A stretch of DNA of 64,000 nt from an uncultured Planctomyces sp. GTDB taxonomy: Bacteria; Planctomycetota; Planctomycetia; Planctomycetales; Planctomycetaceae. The stretch is taken from NCBI GenBank assembly GCA_937899075.1, contig CALDJX010000208.1, positions 1 through 64,000 of the forward strand, read 5' to 3'. The notes below the pieces were generated by a model. That model was not told the origin of the DNA, did not search any database, and saw nothing but the letters and a program-made list of their open reading frames with translations. Position numbers and translations under genes: made by a program. Shown here one piece after another: positions 9,951-20,248 of this stretch; position 1 is the stretch's first letter, and each line of letters begins with the position of its first letter.

Positions 9951-10982
9951 TCACGTCGTCAGGTCGGTGATCATCCCGATGTAGGTCAGCACGACTTTAA
10001 ATACGAAGAAGATGATGAACCCGGCGACGAACAACCAGACCACAACGCTGATCGCACTGGTCAGAATTTTCAATGCTCGGCGGGCATCTTCTTCGAAATG
10101 CGGGCTCAGTCGATGAAGCGCTTCCGGGACCGTGCCGGATTCTTCCGCGACAGAAACCATTTCGAGAAACTCCTCGGTGAAGAGTCGGCTTTGCGCGAGA
10201 CTTTCAGTCAGGCTGGAGCCTTCCATCACGGCTGAAGTAATGAATGGCGTCTGAGCGACGAATGCTCCGTTGCCGGTTGCTTTCAGACTTCCCTGCAAAC
10301 TTCGATTCACCGGCATCCCGGTCTGCTGAGTCAAGTAGTACGACCAGGAGAATCTGGCGATCGCGAACGATCTCATGCAGCGTCCCAAAACCGGAACCAT
10401 CAGAAGCAACGGATCGACAATCGCCTTGGCCTGAGCCGCTTTCTGAATCATTAGCCAGACGGCGAACATGGCAGCGAAGGTTCCGAACGTTCCCGTCAGC
10501 CAGATCACGGCACCAGTCGGACCTTTCAGGCCGAACACAATATTCGAGATAGCGTTGTCGCCGCCGATGAGCCCAAGGACCATGATCAGAATGGCGATGA
10601 CAAAGATCGCGGCGACCAGCTGAAACACCGGCCAGATCAACGATCCGATTAACTCTTTCTTCATCCGGATATTGGCGTCGTAATGTTCAGCCAGGTGCTT
10701 GAGAACTTCGGGCAGCGAGCCGGTCTCTTCGGCCATCGAGACCATCTCGACGAACAGCGTCGGGAAGAACTTGCCGTGCTCCTTCAGTGCCTGCGAAATG
10801 TCCGACCCTCCCTGAATCGCGTCGGAAACTTCTCGCAGCACTTTCTTTGTCGGGCCGTGCATGGCCTTCTTCGAGGCGATGCCGATTGCTTTTCGGATCT
10901 GAATGCCGGACTCGAGCATCGTCGCCAGCGACCTCGAAACAATCGCCAGTGTCTTAGGCGGAACTCGAGACGCGAAGATCAT
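9951..10982 (-). CDS. Type II secretion system F family protein (GspF/PilC-like)
   Basis: Duplicated 'LYTEEFLEMVSVAEESGTVPEALHRLSPHFEEDARRALKILT'-type segments with three TM helices. Confidence 0.88.
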   Translation of the reverse strand: MIFASRVPPKTLAIVSRSLATMLESGIQIRKAIGIASKKAMHGPTKKVLREVSDAIQGGSDISQALKEHGKFFPTLFVEMVSMAEETGSLPEVLKHLAEHYDANIRMKKELIGSLIWPVFQLVAAIFVIAILIMVLGLIGGDNAISNIVFGLKGPTGAVIWLTGTFGTFAAMFAVWLMIQKAAQAKAIVDPLLLMVPVLGRCMRSFAIARFSWSYYLTQQTGMPVNRSLQGSLKATGNGAFVAQTPFITSAVMEGSSLTESLAQSRLFTEEFLEMVSVAEESGTVPEALHRLSPHFEEDARRALKILTSAISVVVWLFVAGFIIFFVFKVVLTYIGMITDLTT

Positions 10983-11040
10983 GACGGTGTCTTTCCGAGA
11001 CGGTAGCGAAATCGAATTCCGAGGGCAGGCGGCTCAGGAA

Positions 11041-12078
11041 TCAGCCGTCGATGCTCCACTCGCCGAGCGAAACCGTGAATTTCGTTCGCATCTGACTGAT
11101 GATGGCGATTGCCAGGATCGGTGAAAACTGTTCCGGTTGATGCAGCATCTCGATCAGCCCGTACTTCAGGATTGGATCGCCACGCAGTACAACGATTTCG
11201 AGTTGCTGGTCTTCGCGATGTCCACCGACGATCCGGATCAAATCCTCGGGCTGCCTCACCGATTTGCCATCGATTTCGACGACGATATCACCGACCAGAA
11301 TTCCGGCGTTACCGGCCGCTCCTCCCGCACTCACTTTACTGATGGCACACCCGAGCGGCCCGGGCAATCCCATGCCGACTCCAAGCATCGCCGGTCCGCG
11401 AGGTTCAAATTCAGTATCCGGCATCTCGAGTTTAAGATCTTCGATCGCCTCCTTCGGAAGTGGATGGCCACTTACCAGATAGATCTTGAGCAGTGATTTA
11501 AGACGCGACAGATGCCTGAGCCCATCGACGCCGCCCATCCAGTGTCGGTCGATGGCCGCCGCCTGAGCCCATCCCTGTTCAGGACGAATGTGCTCGCCGT
11601 TGACGAGCACCGGAAAATCGTGCTGCATCTGAATCTGGCCGCCGAGTCGACGAACTTCGGCAATGGCTCGTCGCTGGGTGACCGTGAAGCGATTGGCTTC
11701 GAGCGTCTGCGCTGCCTTCTGCGCGACGGCCGGAAGTTTGGATCGAGAAATCAACTGATTCAGACTAGCCTCTGCCTGGTCAAACGCGACGGCATCTTCG
11801 GAGAGGTACAACGTTTCGAGAATCGCCACGGCTCGCAGCCCGGCTTCCAGGTTGTCCTGCAAAGCGATCTCTGTCACGGGAGCGATGACTGACGGGCCGA
11901 GCGACGGCAGCTTCTTCGTTGCTGAATCTCGAACAGCGAAGTCCTGATGCTTCAGGTCAAGAGCCAGTTTCTGTGCCTCGGCGGTCGATGTGCTGACTTC
12001 GTCGGCAATCAACACCGAACCCATCGCCACGATGAAAAGTAGCGTGCTGAGCAATCGGCTGGTTTGAAAGTGTGTCAT
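11041..12078 (-). CDS. Exported PDZ-domain protein
   Basis: Signal peptide; 'GPLGCAISKVSAGGAAGNAGILVGDIVVEIDGKSVRQPEDLIRIVGGHREDQQLEIVVLRGD'. Confidence 0.8.
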   Translation of the reverse strand: MTHFQTSRLLSTLLFIVAMGSVLIADEVSTSTAEAQKLALDLKHQDFAVRDSATKKLPSLGPSVIAPVTEIALQDNLEAGLRAVAILETLYLSEDAVAFDQAEASLNQLISRSKLPAVAQKAAQTLEANRFTVTQRRAIAEVRRLGGQIQMQHDFPVLVNGEHIRPEQGWAQAAAIDRHWMGGVDGLRHLSRLKSLLKIYLVSGHPLPKEAIEDLKLEMPDTEFEPRGPAMLGVGMGLPGPLGCAISKVSAGGAAGNAGILVGDIVVEIDGKSVRQPEDLIRIVGGHREDQQLEIVVLRGDPILKYGLIEMLHQPEQFSPILAIAIISQMRTKFTVSLGEWSIDG

Positions 12079-12275
12079 GCGGTCCCTGCTTTTCCGAACT
12101 TCGGCATCTGGCCAGATGCGTGGGGTCGATCATCGTGCCACAATCGGCACGCAGAGGCCAGAGCGCCTTGTCAGAAACGAAAGCGTGCAGCGTCTGTGGC
12201 GGTCGCGGTGGTCTCGTGCAATCATTCGTTGAACCGTCGACCGCATCCCAGACCGCGAGCCCTCCCGGAAGAATC

Positions 12276-12572
12276 ATGCCGCAGGAAAACCCGCCGCCAA
12301 ATCCCACGCCGAACCCCCTGTTCAAACTCGTCGTCGTCGTCAGCGCAGCGTTCGTGCTGACAATTCTGCTGATGATCGTGACAGCTTTTTCGTCGCTTGA
12401 AAATCCGCTGGTCATCTTCTTCAACGAGTATGGCCTGAAGCTGATCGGCGTCGAGGTGGCCCTGATCCTTGTCTTTGCCTTCGCCGCGATGTGGCTCGAC
12501 GGAAAACAGACGATCGCTGCAAAGCAGGATATCCCCAACCGGAACGATGTCGCTTCTAAAGATCCGCAGTAG
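12276..12572 (+). CDS. Small two-helix membrane protein
   Basis: MPQENPPPNPTPNP followed by two hydrophobic helices; start inferred at internal ATG. Confidence 0.6.
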   Translation: MPQENPPPNPTPNPLFKLVVVVSAAFVLTILLMIVTAFSSLENPLVIFFNEYGLKLIGVEVALILVFAFAAMWLDGKQTIAAKQDIPNRNDVASKDPQ

Positions 12573-12730
12573 CCACATCGGCGGCGTGCGGAATGCCGGC
12601 CGCCGGAGTCGACTTAAATAGATCGACCTGCCTCGCGAAAAAATTCAAAAGTCACGGTGCGGATTTGCGGTTTGTGTCGGAGTCTCGGCTGCCATTGAAT
12701 GTGCCGGTTCGTCGGGCCGATAGACCGGGC

Positions 12731-13207
12731 ATGATTGATCTCGAACTGGAACTTGTCTCCGAAAACCCATCGTGGATCGCCGTTCTGAAGGCTTATCAGA
12801 AGGCTCAGGAAGAACTCGCCGCACGGCAGGCCGAAGAGGCCGCGAAGTCTGCGCAGGCGGAAAAGTCTGCCACCAGTCCCGACGGCGAGATCGCCTCCGA
12901 AGCCACTGTTGACGATGCGGTGACCGCACAGCCTGACGAGCCGGAGACGTCGGACGAAGTCGACAATGCCGGCTCTGCTCCGAAGAAGCGTGCCAGTCGC
13001 TGGGTTCAGAGGATCACACAACTGTCCGGAATTGAAACGGCCGAACTGTCAAAGATTCATGGCCGGCTCATTGCCTACGACTTGTTGAAGTGCGATCTGG
13101 CTGGTCGCTCCGACGGGATGGTTTATCAGTTGACCTCGACCGGTAAAACCGTTCTGAATCGGCTCAGCGAAGAGGCACCCGAGAGCGAAGACCGGTCAGC
13201 CGCGTAG
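12731..13207 (+). CDS. Hypothetical protein, acidic/Ala-rich linker plus C-terminal winged-helix-like segment
   Basis: ATG at 12731 (MIDLELELVSENPSW); 'LIAYDLLKCDLAGRSDGMVYQLTSTGKTVLNRL' tail. Confidence 0.6.
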   Translation: MIDLELELVSENPSWIAVLKAYQKAQEELAARQAEEAAKSAQAEKSATSPDGEIASEATVDDAVTAQPDEPETSDEVDNAGSAPKKRASRWVQRITQLSGIETAELSKIHGRLIAYDLLKCDLAGRSDGMVYQLTSTGKTVLNRLSEEAPESEDRSAA

Positions 13208-13463
13208 TCGGTCCGTTCGGCATTTCGCTCGGCGAGGAGACGCTCATTCGAGGATACCGCCACGTCGTCGGCAAACGTCGATTGAAGCGACGCGGCGTGG
13301 CGCATAACATGCCGCCACGCTGATGTGTTCATCAGTTTGTCAGACTGCGGAGCAGGAATGACCTGCCGGCGTGATCTCATCGAAGAGAATTCACGATTCC
13401 GTCAGGCATGAAGTTCCGCAGTGAGAATCTCGTTTCTTCCCCACTCACGAGCTGCACAGAGTC

Positions 13464-14819
13464 ATGCCAAACGATACGGATGTCAGAATCCTTGACGCGG
13501 TCTGTTCCTTCGAGCCCGTTTCATTCAGGGCTCCGCTGAAATTCGGAGGCAGAATCGTCGACAAGACGTTCCTGATGAACGTCGAGGTCACCGTCGAGAC
13601 CCACTCCGGCAAACACGCGACCGGCTTCGGAAGCATGCCGGTGGGCAACATCTGGGCGTGGCCAACGTCCGACCTGACCGGCGACCAGACTGAGCTCTCC
13701 ATGAAGGATTTCGCCGAACGCATCGTCAGCATCGCGTCGGAGGTTCCTCATTACGGGCACCCGATGGAGCTGATGTTCGACTTAACCGAAGAGTACGCTC
13801 ACACTGCTAAGACGATCGTCGCCGGCCACAAGTTTGCGGGCGAGTTCCCAAAGCTCGCGCAACTGGTCGCTGCCAGCCCGCTCGACGCGGCTGTCCATGA
13901 TGCTTACGGACGGGTTCACGAAATCAACTCGTACGATGCACTGTCCAGCGATTTCATGAACGACGATCTGTCAGAGTATCTCGACGATCAGTTTGCGGGC
14001 GAGTATCTCGATCAGTACACACTGCGAACACCTAAAGCCCGAATGCCGCTTTACCATCTGGTCGGAGCGCTCGATCCACTGACTGATGCTGACGTCACCG
14101 ACCGACCCAACGACAAACTGCCAGTCACGCTCGGCGAGTGGATTAACGCCGACGGCCTGACGCATCTGAAGATCAAGCTGTCCGGCGACAACTTTGATTG
14201 GGATGTCGACCGGGTTGTCTCGATCGAAAAACTGGCCGCGGAAGTTCAGGCTGCACGAGGCTGCAAAGAATGGTTCTACTCGCTCGACTTCAACGAAAAA
14301 TGTGAGAACGTCGAGTACGTACTTGAGTTCCTGAAGAAAGTTCAGGAGCAATCGCCGTCAGCTTACGACCGGACTCAGTACATCGAGCAGCCAACCAGTC
14401 GGGACCTGAAAGCTCATCCGGAAATCAAGCTGCACGAAGCGGCGAAGCTGAAGCCCGTTGTCGTCGACGAAGCACTGGTCGATTACGAAGCGCTGCTGCT
14501 GGCTCGCGATCAGGGTTACACCGGCATCGCCTTGAAAGCGTGCAAAGGGCACTCTGAATCACTGTGCCTGGGAGCCGCCGCTCAGAAGTTCGGAATGTTC
14601 CTGTGCGTCCAGGACCTGACCTGCCCCGGCTTCTCGTTCCTGCATTCAGCCAGCCTGGCCGCTCGCATCCCAACCGTAACGGCCATCGAAGGCAACGGCC
14701 GGCAATACTGCCCCGGCCCCAACCGCCCTTACGCCAGAGTCATGCCGTCAATGTTCGACATCACCGACGGTACGGTCGGCACAAGCTGCCTCGACGACAT
14801 CGGCCTGGGCTTCGGTTAA
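13464..14819 (+). CDS. Enolase-superfamily (mandelate racemase/muconate lactonizing-like) protein
   Basis: 451 aa; 'LKIKLSGDNFDWDVDRVVSIEKL', 'YSLDFNEKCENVEYVLEF', 'PVVVDEALVDYEALLLARDQGYTGIALKACKGHSE'. Confidence 0.8.
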   Translation: MPNDTDVRILDAVCSFEPVSFRAPLKFGGRIVDKTFLMNVEVTVETHSGKHATGFGSMPVGNIWAWPTSDLTGDQTELSMKDFAERIVSIASEVPHYGHPMELMFDLTEEYAHTAKTIVAGHKFAGEFPKLAQLVAASPLDAAVHDAYGRVHEINSYDALSSDFMNDDLSEYLDDQFAGEYLDQYTLRTPKARMPLYHLVGALDPLTDADVTDRPNDKLPVTLGEWINADGLTHLKIKLSGDNFDWDVDRVVSIEKLAAEVQAARGCKEWFYSLDFNEKCENVEYVLEFLKKVQEQSPSAYDRTQYIEQPTSRDLKAHPEIKLHEAAKLKPVVVDEALVDYEALLLARDQGYTGIALKACKGHSESLCLGAAAQKFGMFLCVQDLTCPGFSFLHSASLAARIPTVTAIEGNGRQYCPGPNRPYARVMPSMFDITDGTVGTSCLDDIGLGFG

Positions 14820-14871
14820 AGGTTTGGAGACGGCGTGAATTTCTGATCGAGCAGCTCGGCATGTGGTGCGA

Positions 14872-17220
14872 TTACCGGTTCGTTATCAGATCGCTCGTGG
14901 CGATGCTTCGGACCATCTCGTTGAACCTGAAATCGTTCTTCGCTGACTGATCCACGAGTTCCTGCACGGTCGCATGGTCAGCGGCGACAAGCTTTCGGCC
15001 TTTGGCGTACTCGGCAATCCGAATGATTAAAATACGGGCGAAGGGGCGAATGTCACTCGACAGGATTTTCTTGAGTTCCGTGACGTCGGCGAAGTCTTTG
15101 CCCAGATAATTGCCGTGCGTGGTGACTTGTTGAGTCTTGGAATACTTCGTTCGCAGACGACCAATGGGATCGTACGCTTCGAGCGCGAACCCAAGCGGAT
15201 CCATGCGGCGGTGGCATTCCATGCAGGCAGGATCGCTGCGATGTTTTTCGAGCATCTCGCGAACGGTGACGGCACCGTTCAAGTCAGGCGTCAGCGCGGG
15301 AACTTCTTTCGGCGGCGGTGGTGGCGGAGTGCCCAACAGGTCCTTTAATACCCAGACGCCGCGTTCAATCGGCGAAGTCTCGACGCCGTTAGCACTGAGG
15401 GTGAGGATGCTGCCGTGCCCCAGCAGCCCGCCGCGTTTTGCTTCGGGTGGAAAGGTGACTCGCTGGAAGTCGTTCGTACCGTCGCGATCAAACGGCATTC
15501 CATAGAGGTCGGCCAGTCCCTTGTTGATGAATGAGTAGTCCGAATCGATGAAGTCGCGAACGCTGCGATTCTCATGCAACACATGGCGAAAGAATCGATG
15601 CGTCTCATTGAGCATCGCGCGTTCCAGATTCTGCTGGTAGTAGACTCGAAACTCGCCCTTGGCATCCGGTGGCATGCTTCCCAGCGATCCGAGCGAAAGC
15701 CACTGATCGGCGAAGCTTTGGCTGAAACGCGTTGATCGTACGTCGTCGAGCATTCGCGAAACCTGCTCGCTTAACGCTGCCGACTCTTTGAGCTTGCCTG
15801 ACTTCGCGAGCGAGAACAGTTCTTCATCCGGCATCGTACTCCAGAAAAAGTACGACAGCCGGTTGGCGAGTTCGTAGGAATCCAGCTCGCCCTGCCCTTC
15901 GCGAATGTAAAGAAAGTCGACCGATGCCATCATGGCCGCAAACGTCTTGATGATCGATTCGTGCCAGTCGCGGGTTCGAGCATATTGGACGTCGAGAAAC
16001 GTGAGGTAAGGGGCGAGTTCCTCCGCTGCCACCGGTCGCCGAAACGCTCGGTCAGCGAAGCGGCGAATGAGCTGCTCCCGCACGGCGGCACTTTTGAAAT
16101 CGGGCACGGTGTCCATCCCGTAAGTCGTGCGGAACGATTCGGGGGGCCATTCATCGTGAAACGGACCTTCGATCCAATATTGGGTGACACGAATGCCCGG
16201 ACCGACGAAGGGCTGTTTCATCGCAGACGCCGGAATCTTGCGGCGGCGGATGTTGGACCGAATCTGCGTAATGGGCTTGCCGGACCCGTTGACGAACGAG
16301 ACGTACGGGAAGTGACATTTGTCGATCCAGGCATCAAAGGTGAATGTCTGCTCGACGGCGTCTTTCAACTCAAACGTCTTCAGCAGCACGCGAGTCGCAG
16401 ACACGCTTTCAACCGCGTTCTGCTGGATGCCGAAACCCATAACCAGCGGACCTTTGGCCGGTTGAAACCTGACCGGATAACGATCGCGGTCAACGCCTGA
16501 GGCTGTCACCGTGATCGTGTACCGACCAGGCGTTGTCATCGTGCGTGTTGATAGACCGTCGTAGAGTTGAGCACTGCCACCGCTGCGCGTGATCGCGTAC
16601 TTGGCGCTGGTGTTGATGTACCGCGCCGAGGTGCCTTTCATCTTCGAAAGATTCACTTTGACAACCTGCACTGCCGGTCGATCTGGAGCTGCGGAGAACA
16701 AAGACTGTCGCAGACTCTTCTCTGCAGCGCCCATGTATTCGAGCAGCAACTCGTTGGAGATCACGAGCGATTCCGCATTCGTATCAAAACCCTCGTCCAC
16801 TTCGTCGTCGTAGATGTATTCCCCCGGATCGAACGTGCCCTGTCGCAAACCAAGCAGGTCACGGACTGAGTTTCCATACTCCCGTTTGTTGAGCCTCCGA
16901 AATCCCGTCGAGATTTCTGGGGAGTCATTCATCGCACACGTCAAAGCGAACTTCAGCGCCGATCGCCGTTCAGCCTCGGTCGGTTGCGACTGGTCGTCCG
17001 GAGGCATCGCCTCGCTCGCGAGCTGCTCGTAGATGTCCTTCCACACGACGGCGTCCACAGCCAACACATTCTGAAGCCCTACATCACCCTTCGGCTTGAC
17101 CTTGCCATGACAACGGACGCAGTACTTCGTAAAGAAGGGCTGGTGTGCTGCGAGTTCGTCTGCCGACGATGCGCCGACCTGAATGAGAAGTATGCATAAT
17201 GCGAATTGAAGTTTGTTCAT
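14872..17220 (-). CDS. DUF1592/DUF1588/DUF1585-type PSCyt cytochrome-like protein
   Basis: Signal peptide; CVRCHGK and CMECHRRMDPLGFALEAYDPIGR motifs; 'RLNKREYGNSVRDLLGL'. Confidence 0.92.
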   Translation of the reverse strand: MNKLQFALCILLIQVGASSADELAAHQPFFTKYCVRCHGKVKPKGDVGLQNVLAVDAVVWKDIYEQLASEAMPPDDQSQPTEAERRSALKFALTCAMNDSPEISTGFRRLNKREYGNSVRDLLGLRQGTFDPGEYIYDDEVDEGFDTNAESLVISNELLLEYMGAAEKSLRQSLFSAAPDRPAVQVVKVNLSKMKGTSARYINTSAKYAITRSGGSAQLYDGLSTRTMTTPGRYTITVTASGVDRDRYPVRFQPAKGPLVMGFGIQQNAVESVSATRVLLKTFELKDAVEQTFTFDAWIDKCHFPYVSFVNGSGKPITQIRSNIRRRKIPASAMKQPFVGPGIRVTQYWIEGPFHDEWPPESFRTTYGMDTVPDFKSAAVREQLIRRFADRAFRRPVAAEELAPYLTFLDVQYARTRDWHESIIKTFAAMMASVDFLYIREGQGELDSYELANRLSYFFWSTMPDEELFSLAKSGKLKESAALSEQVSRMLDDVRSTRFSQSFADQWLSLGSLGSMPPDAKGEFRVYYQQNLERAMLNETHRFFRHVLHENRSVRDFIDSDYSFINKGLADLYGMPFDRDGTNDFQRVTFPPEAKRGGLLGHGSILTLSANGVETSPIERGVWVLKDLLGTPPPPPPKEVPALTPDLNGAVTVREMLEKHRSDPACMECHRRMDPLGFALEAYDPIGRLRTKYSKTQQVTTHGNYLGKDFADVTELKKILSSDIRPFARILIIRIAEYAKGRKLVAADHATVQELVDQSAKNDFRFNEMVRSIATSDLITNR

Positions 17221-17240
17221 TGAAGGACTTCAGGATTTGG

Positions 17241-17347
17241 CCACGGATTTTCACGGATCAAAGGGTTTGTGCTGGCAGGACTCACATCCTTAACCAGCCG
17301 TCGAATGCTACTAATTCTACTTCATCCTCATCCGTGAAAATCCGTGG
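17241..17347. repeat. Inverted repeat pair CCACGGATTTTCACGGAT
   Basis: CCACGGATTTTCACGGAT (17241-17258) and its exact reverse complement (17330-17347). Confidence 0.85.
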
Positions 17348-17356
17348 CTGATTTTT

Positions 17357-18646
17357 TTACAGAGCAACCGTCCCAGTCGCGTTGTTGAAGCGGGCTATTT
17401 CGACGCCGAAGTTTTGCAGCATGGTCGTGAAGAGATTGTTCAGCGGCGTTTGCGTGCCGGTATGCTGCGTCGCATCGACGTGCCTGCCGTGTTTGAAACC
17501 ACCTCCAGCGAGGACGATCGGCAGGTCGCGATTCGAATGGCGCGACGCATCGCCGAGGCCGCTTCCAAAGAACACCATCGTCTCGTCCAGCAGGTTGCTG
17601 CCCGCCGTCTTCGTCTTCTTCAGTTTCGCCATGAAGCGGGCCATCTGCTCGATATAGAACGCGTCAATGATGCGGAGTTGCTTCAGTCGCTCCGGCAGAT
17701 TGCCGTGATGAGTCAGCCCGTGGTACCCCGTGTTGACTCCGTCGATTTCGATGACGTGGTTATGCATCCCGAAGCCAGCAGTGAAGACTCGGCTGCTGTC
17801 TGATTGAATCGCGAGGAACAGCAGGTCGAACATCACCGGCGAGAGCGTGGGGTAATCCATGTTGCCGTGTGCGTTCACCGAGTCATCAAACTCAACGGTT
17901 GGTTTCGGGACGTCCTGCCAGCGTTGCATGCCCTGAATTCTTGACTCGGCTTCGCGGATGGCGGTGAGGTATTCATCCAACTTCTCGCGATCGGCTGGGT
18001 TAACACTCTTTTCAAGTCGCGTGGCCTGTCCGCGTACAAGATCGAGCACGCTGCCCTGCTGATCGAGTTCCAGTTTGCGGGCCTGTTTGGCTGCCTCGGG
18101 GTCATTCACGAAGAGCTTGCGAAACAAATCCAACGGGTCAGATTCTTCCCGCACTTTGATTCCCGAGGCCGTCCACGACGCTCCCTGGCTTCCACCCAGT
18201 GAAATATGCACGGATGGAAAACGCGTCTGATAACCGACGTGCGCTGCAGCCACTTGATCCATCGAAAAGTTTTCGCCAGCAGAGGCCTTCTTTGCGTCGA
18301 TCCCGCTCAGCAACGAGTTCATCGCCCCGTGCTTGGTATAGATGCCCGGATGATCCATGTGTGAGAAGACAGTAAAGTCGTTTCTGAGATCGGTCAGTGA
18401 TCGAAGAGTCGGCGAGAGTTCATAGTCATCGTCGAATGAAGTCGGAAAGAACGCTTGCGGGTTCATCCCCAATGCGCTGCTGATGCACACCATCCGCATC
18501 GGCGGAGTGCCACTTGACGGTGCCGCGTGAGTGAGAGACTCCAAGGTCGGTAACGCGATGGAGACTCCGGCCGCTTTCAGAAACGTGCGACGCTGAAATC
18601 GTCTCGTCTTTATGATTGTCGATGTCTTCATTGAAATACCTTTCAA
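17357..18646 (-). CDS. DUF1552 domain-containing protein
   Basis: 'RRTFLKAAGVSIALPTLESL', 'RMVCISSALGMNPQAFFP', 'NLLDETMVFFGSGLGDASRHSNRDLPIVLAGGG'; adjacent to DUF1592 partner. Confidence 0.92.
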   Translation of the reverse strand: MKGISMKTSTIIKTRRFQRRTFLKAAGVSIALPTLESLTHAAPSSGTPPMRMVCISSALGMNPQAFFPTSFDDDYELSPTLRSLTDLRNDFTVFSHMDHPGIYTKHGAMNSLLSGIDAKKASAGENFSMDQVAAAHVGYQTRFPSVHISLGGSQGASWTASGIKVREESDPLDLFRKLFVNDPEAAKQARKLELDQQGSVLDLVRGQATRLEKSVNPADREKLDEYLTAIREAESRIQGMQRWQDVPKPTVEFDDSVNAHGNMDYPTLSPVMFDLLFLAIQSDSSRVFTAGFGMHNHVIEIDGVNTGYHGLTHHGNLPERLKQLRIIDAFYIEQMARFMAKLKKTKTAGSNLLDETMVFFGSGLGDASRHSNRDLPIVLAGGGFKHGRHVDATQHTGTQTPLNNLFTTMLQNFGVEIARFNNATGTVAL

Positions 18647-18910
18647 CGTCGTGGACTTAGCCAGAAGCCGCTGTCTGCAATCAGGTAAAGGGATCCTGGC
18701 GAATCCCCCTACTTCAATACCGGCCCAAAGTGCTTTTCGCCATTGGTACTCAGGATCTGAAAATGGTGAATGCCAACTCGCTGTCCGTTCACCGGTACCT
18801 ACACACCTATCGGAAATAAAAATTCACTCTCCCTGGCGAGAGTCGAGTCCCACTGAGGAGAGGGGAAATGCAGGAATTGGTCGACCAGATTTCGACTTGG
18901 CGTCCGGTTT

Positions 18911-19279
18911 TCAGTTTGAACGGAATTTAGGCTTCGGCTTGTTCGACTGATAGGATCGCAGCAGTTCACTCAGTTCTTTAACGACTTCAGGATGCTGCCG
19001 ATAAAGGTTCCGTGTTTGCTTCAGGTCGTTTTCTAAATCGTAGAGCTGCGCGGTTGGGGCGTCCTTCTTGGTCCTGCCGTTTTCGATGTCGCTGTTCCTG
19101 TATTCTGCGCAGGCGATGGCGGCGGCCCGTCCGCCGAAGGCATGTGCGCCGCGTTTCGCGGCGGTAAAACCACCGCTGCCCTGGGCTCCGATATACATCC
19201 ATTTTCCTTTGCGAACAGCCAGGTGCGTCGGCTTGCTCGGGGCGAGCACAATGTGGTCCCGGAGTGGCTCTGCGGGGTT
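18911..19279 (-). pseudogene. C-terminal fragment of an arylsulfatase-like gene
   Basis: Minus-frame 'NPAEPLRDHIVLAPSKPTHLAVRKGKWMYIGAQGSGG...AQLYDLENDLKQTRNLYRQHPEVVKELSELL' resembles a sulfatase C-terminus; catalytic N-terminal part absent. Confidence 0.7.
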
Positions 19280-19390
19280 ACTGGTTAACGCCGATAGAAT
19301 GACGGTGCAAACGAGTCGCTGTTCGAATGGCGGATCGCTCGCCAGGATTCTCGCGTTGCCAGTTTCTGACATCGCGCGAGAACTTTTGAA

Positions 19391-20155
19391 ATGCGAATTA
19401 CCACCTGGAATGTGAACGGGATCCGAGCCGCGATCCGCAAAGGCTTTGCAGAGATCGTCGAACAGGTCGCACCAGACGTGTTGCTGCTTCAGGAAGTCCG
19501 TGCTCTGCCGGAACAGATTCCCGCCGAATGGGTTAATCCCGACGGCTGGCATGTTCACTGGCATCCTGCCGAAAAAAAAGGCTACTCGGGAACGGCCATC
19601 CTGTCGCGCAGCCCGATCGAAATTCTGGGCACGGGTCTCGACAAAGACGACCCGGAAGGACGGATCGTTCGAGCACTCATCGACGGCGTCGAAATCGTCA
19701 GCGTTTATCTTCCGTCGGGCTCGTCCAGCGAAGATCGGCAGGCGGTCAAAGAAACCTGGCTGGACGAATTCGCACCGTGGGCGGATGACCTGAAGCGGAA
19801 GCGCCGACCAGTTATCATGGGCGGAGACTTCAACATCGCTCACACCGAGCAGGACATCTTCTACGCCAAGTCCAATGAGAAGACATCCGGCTTCCTCCCG
19901 CACGAACGCGAGTGGATGGGCGGCATGATTGCTGGCGGCTGGCGGGACTTCGTCCGCGATCACTACGGCGATATGCAGGGCCCGTATTCCTGGTGGTCAA
20001 ACCGCGGCCGCGCGAGGGAACTCGACCGAGGCTGGCGCATCGATTACCTGATCGGAAACACCGCCGCCGGCAAACGATTCAAGACGGCTGACATTTGTCG
20101 CGCAGGCGGCATGACCGTTTCCGATCACGCGCCGGTTTCAATCGACCTTGAGTAA
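19391..20155 (+). CDS. xth: Exodeoxyribonuclease III
   Basis: 'MRITTWNVNGIRAAIRKGF', 'LLLQEVRALPEQIP', 'GGDFNIAHTEQDI', 'RGWRIDYLIGN', 'SDHAPVSIDL'. Confidence 0.93.
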   Translation: MRITTWNVNGIRAAIRKGFAEIVEQVAPDVLLLQEVRALPEQIPAEWVNPDGWHVHWHPAEKKGYSGTAILSRSPIEILGTGLDKDDPEGRIVRALIDGVEIVSVYLPSGSSSEDRQAVKETWLDEFAPWADDLKRKRRPVIMGGDFNIAHTEQDIFYAKSNEKTSGFLPHEREWMGGMIAGGWRDFVRDHYGDMQGPYSWWSNRGRARELDRGWRIDYLIGNTAAGKRFKTADICRAGGMTVSDHAPVSIDLE

Positions 20156-20163
20156 GAGCAAGC

Positions 20164-20248
20164 AGGGTACGTCAAGCGCAGCGCCGGCGTACCGTGGAAA
20201 ACCTCAGCCGCAAAATGGTATGCCGGCGCTGCGCTTGTCATACCCTAC
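20164..20248. repeat. REPIN-like inverted pair, family C (GTAGGGTATGACAAGCG)
   Basis: AGGGTACGTCAAGCGCAGCGCCGGCGTACC and GGTATGCCGGCGCTGCGCTTGTCATACCCTAC; related pair at 55161-55242. Confidence 0.85.

Noticed and set aside
18911-19963. 350-aa minus-strand ORF as an intact gene
   Set aside because: The upstream two thirds is antisense to exoIII; only the last about 122 residues look like a real sulfatase segment
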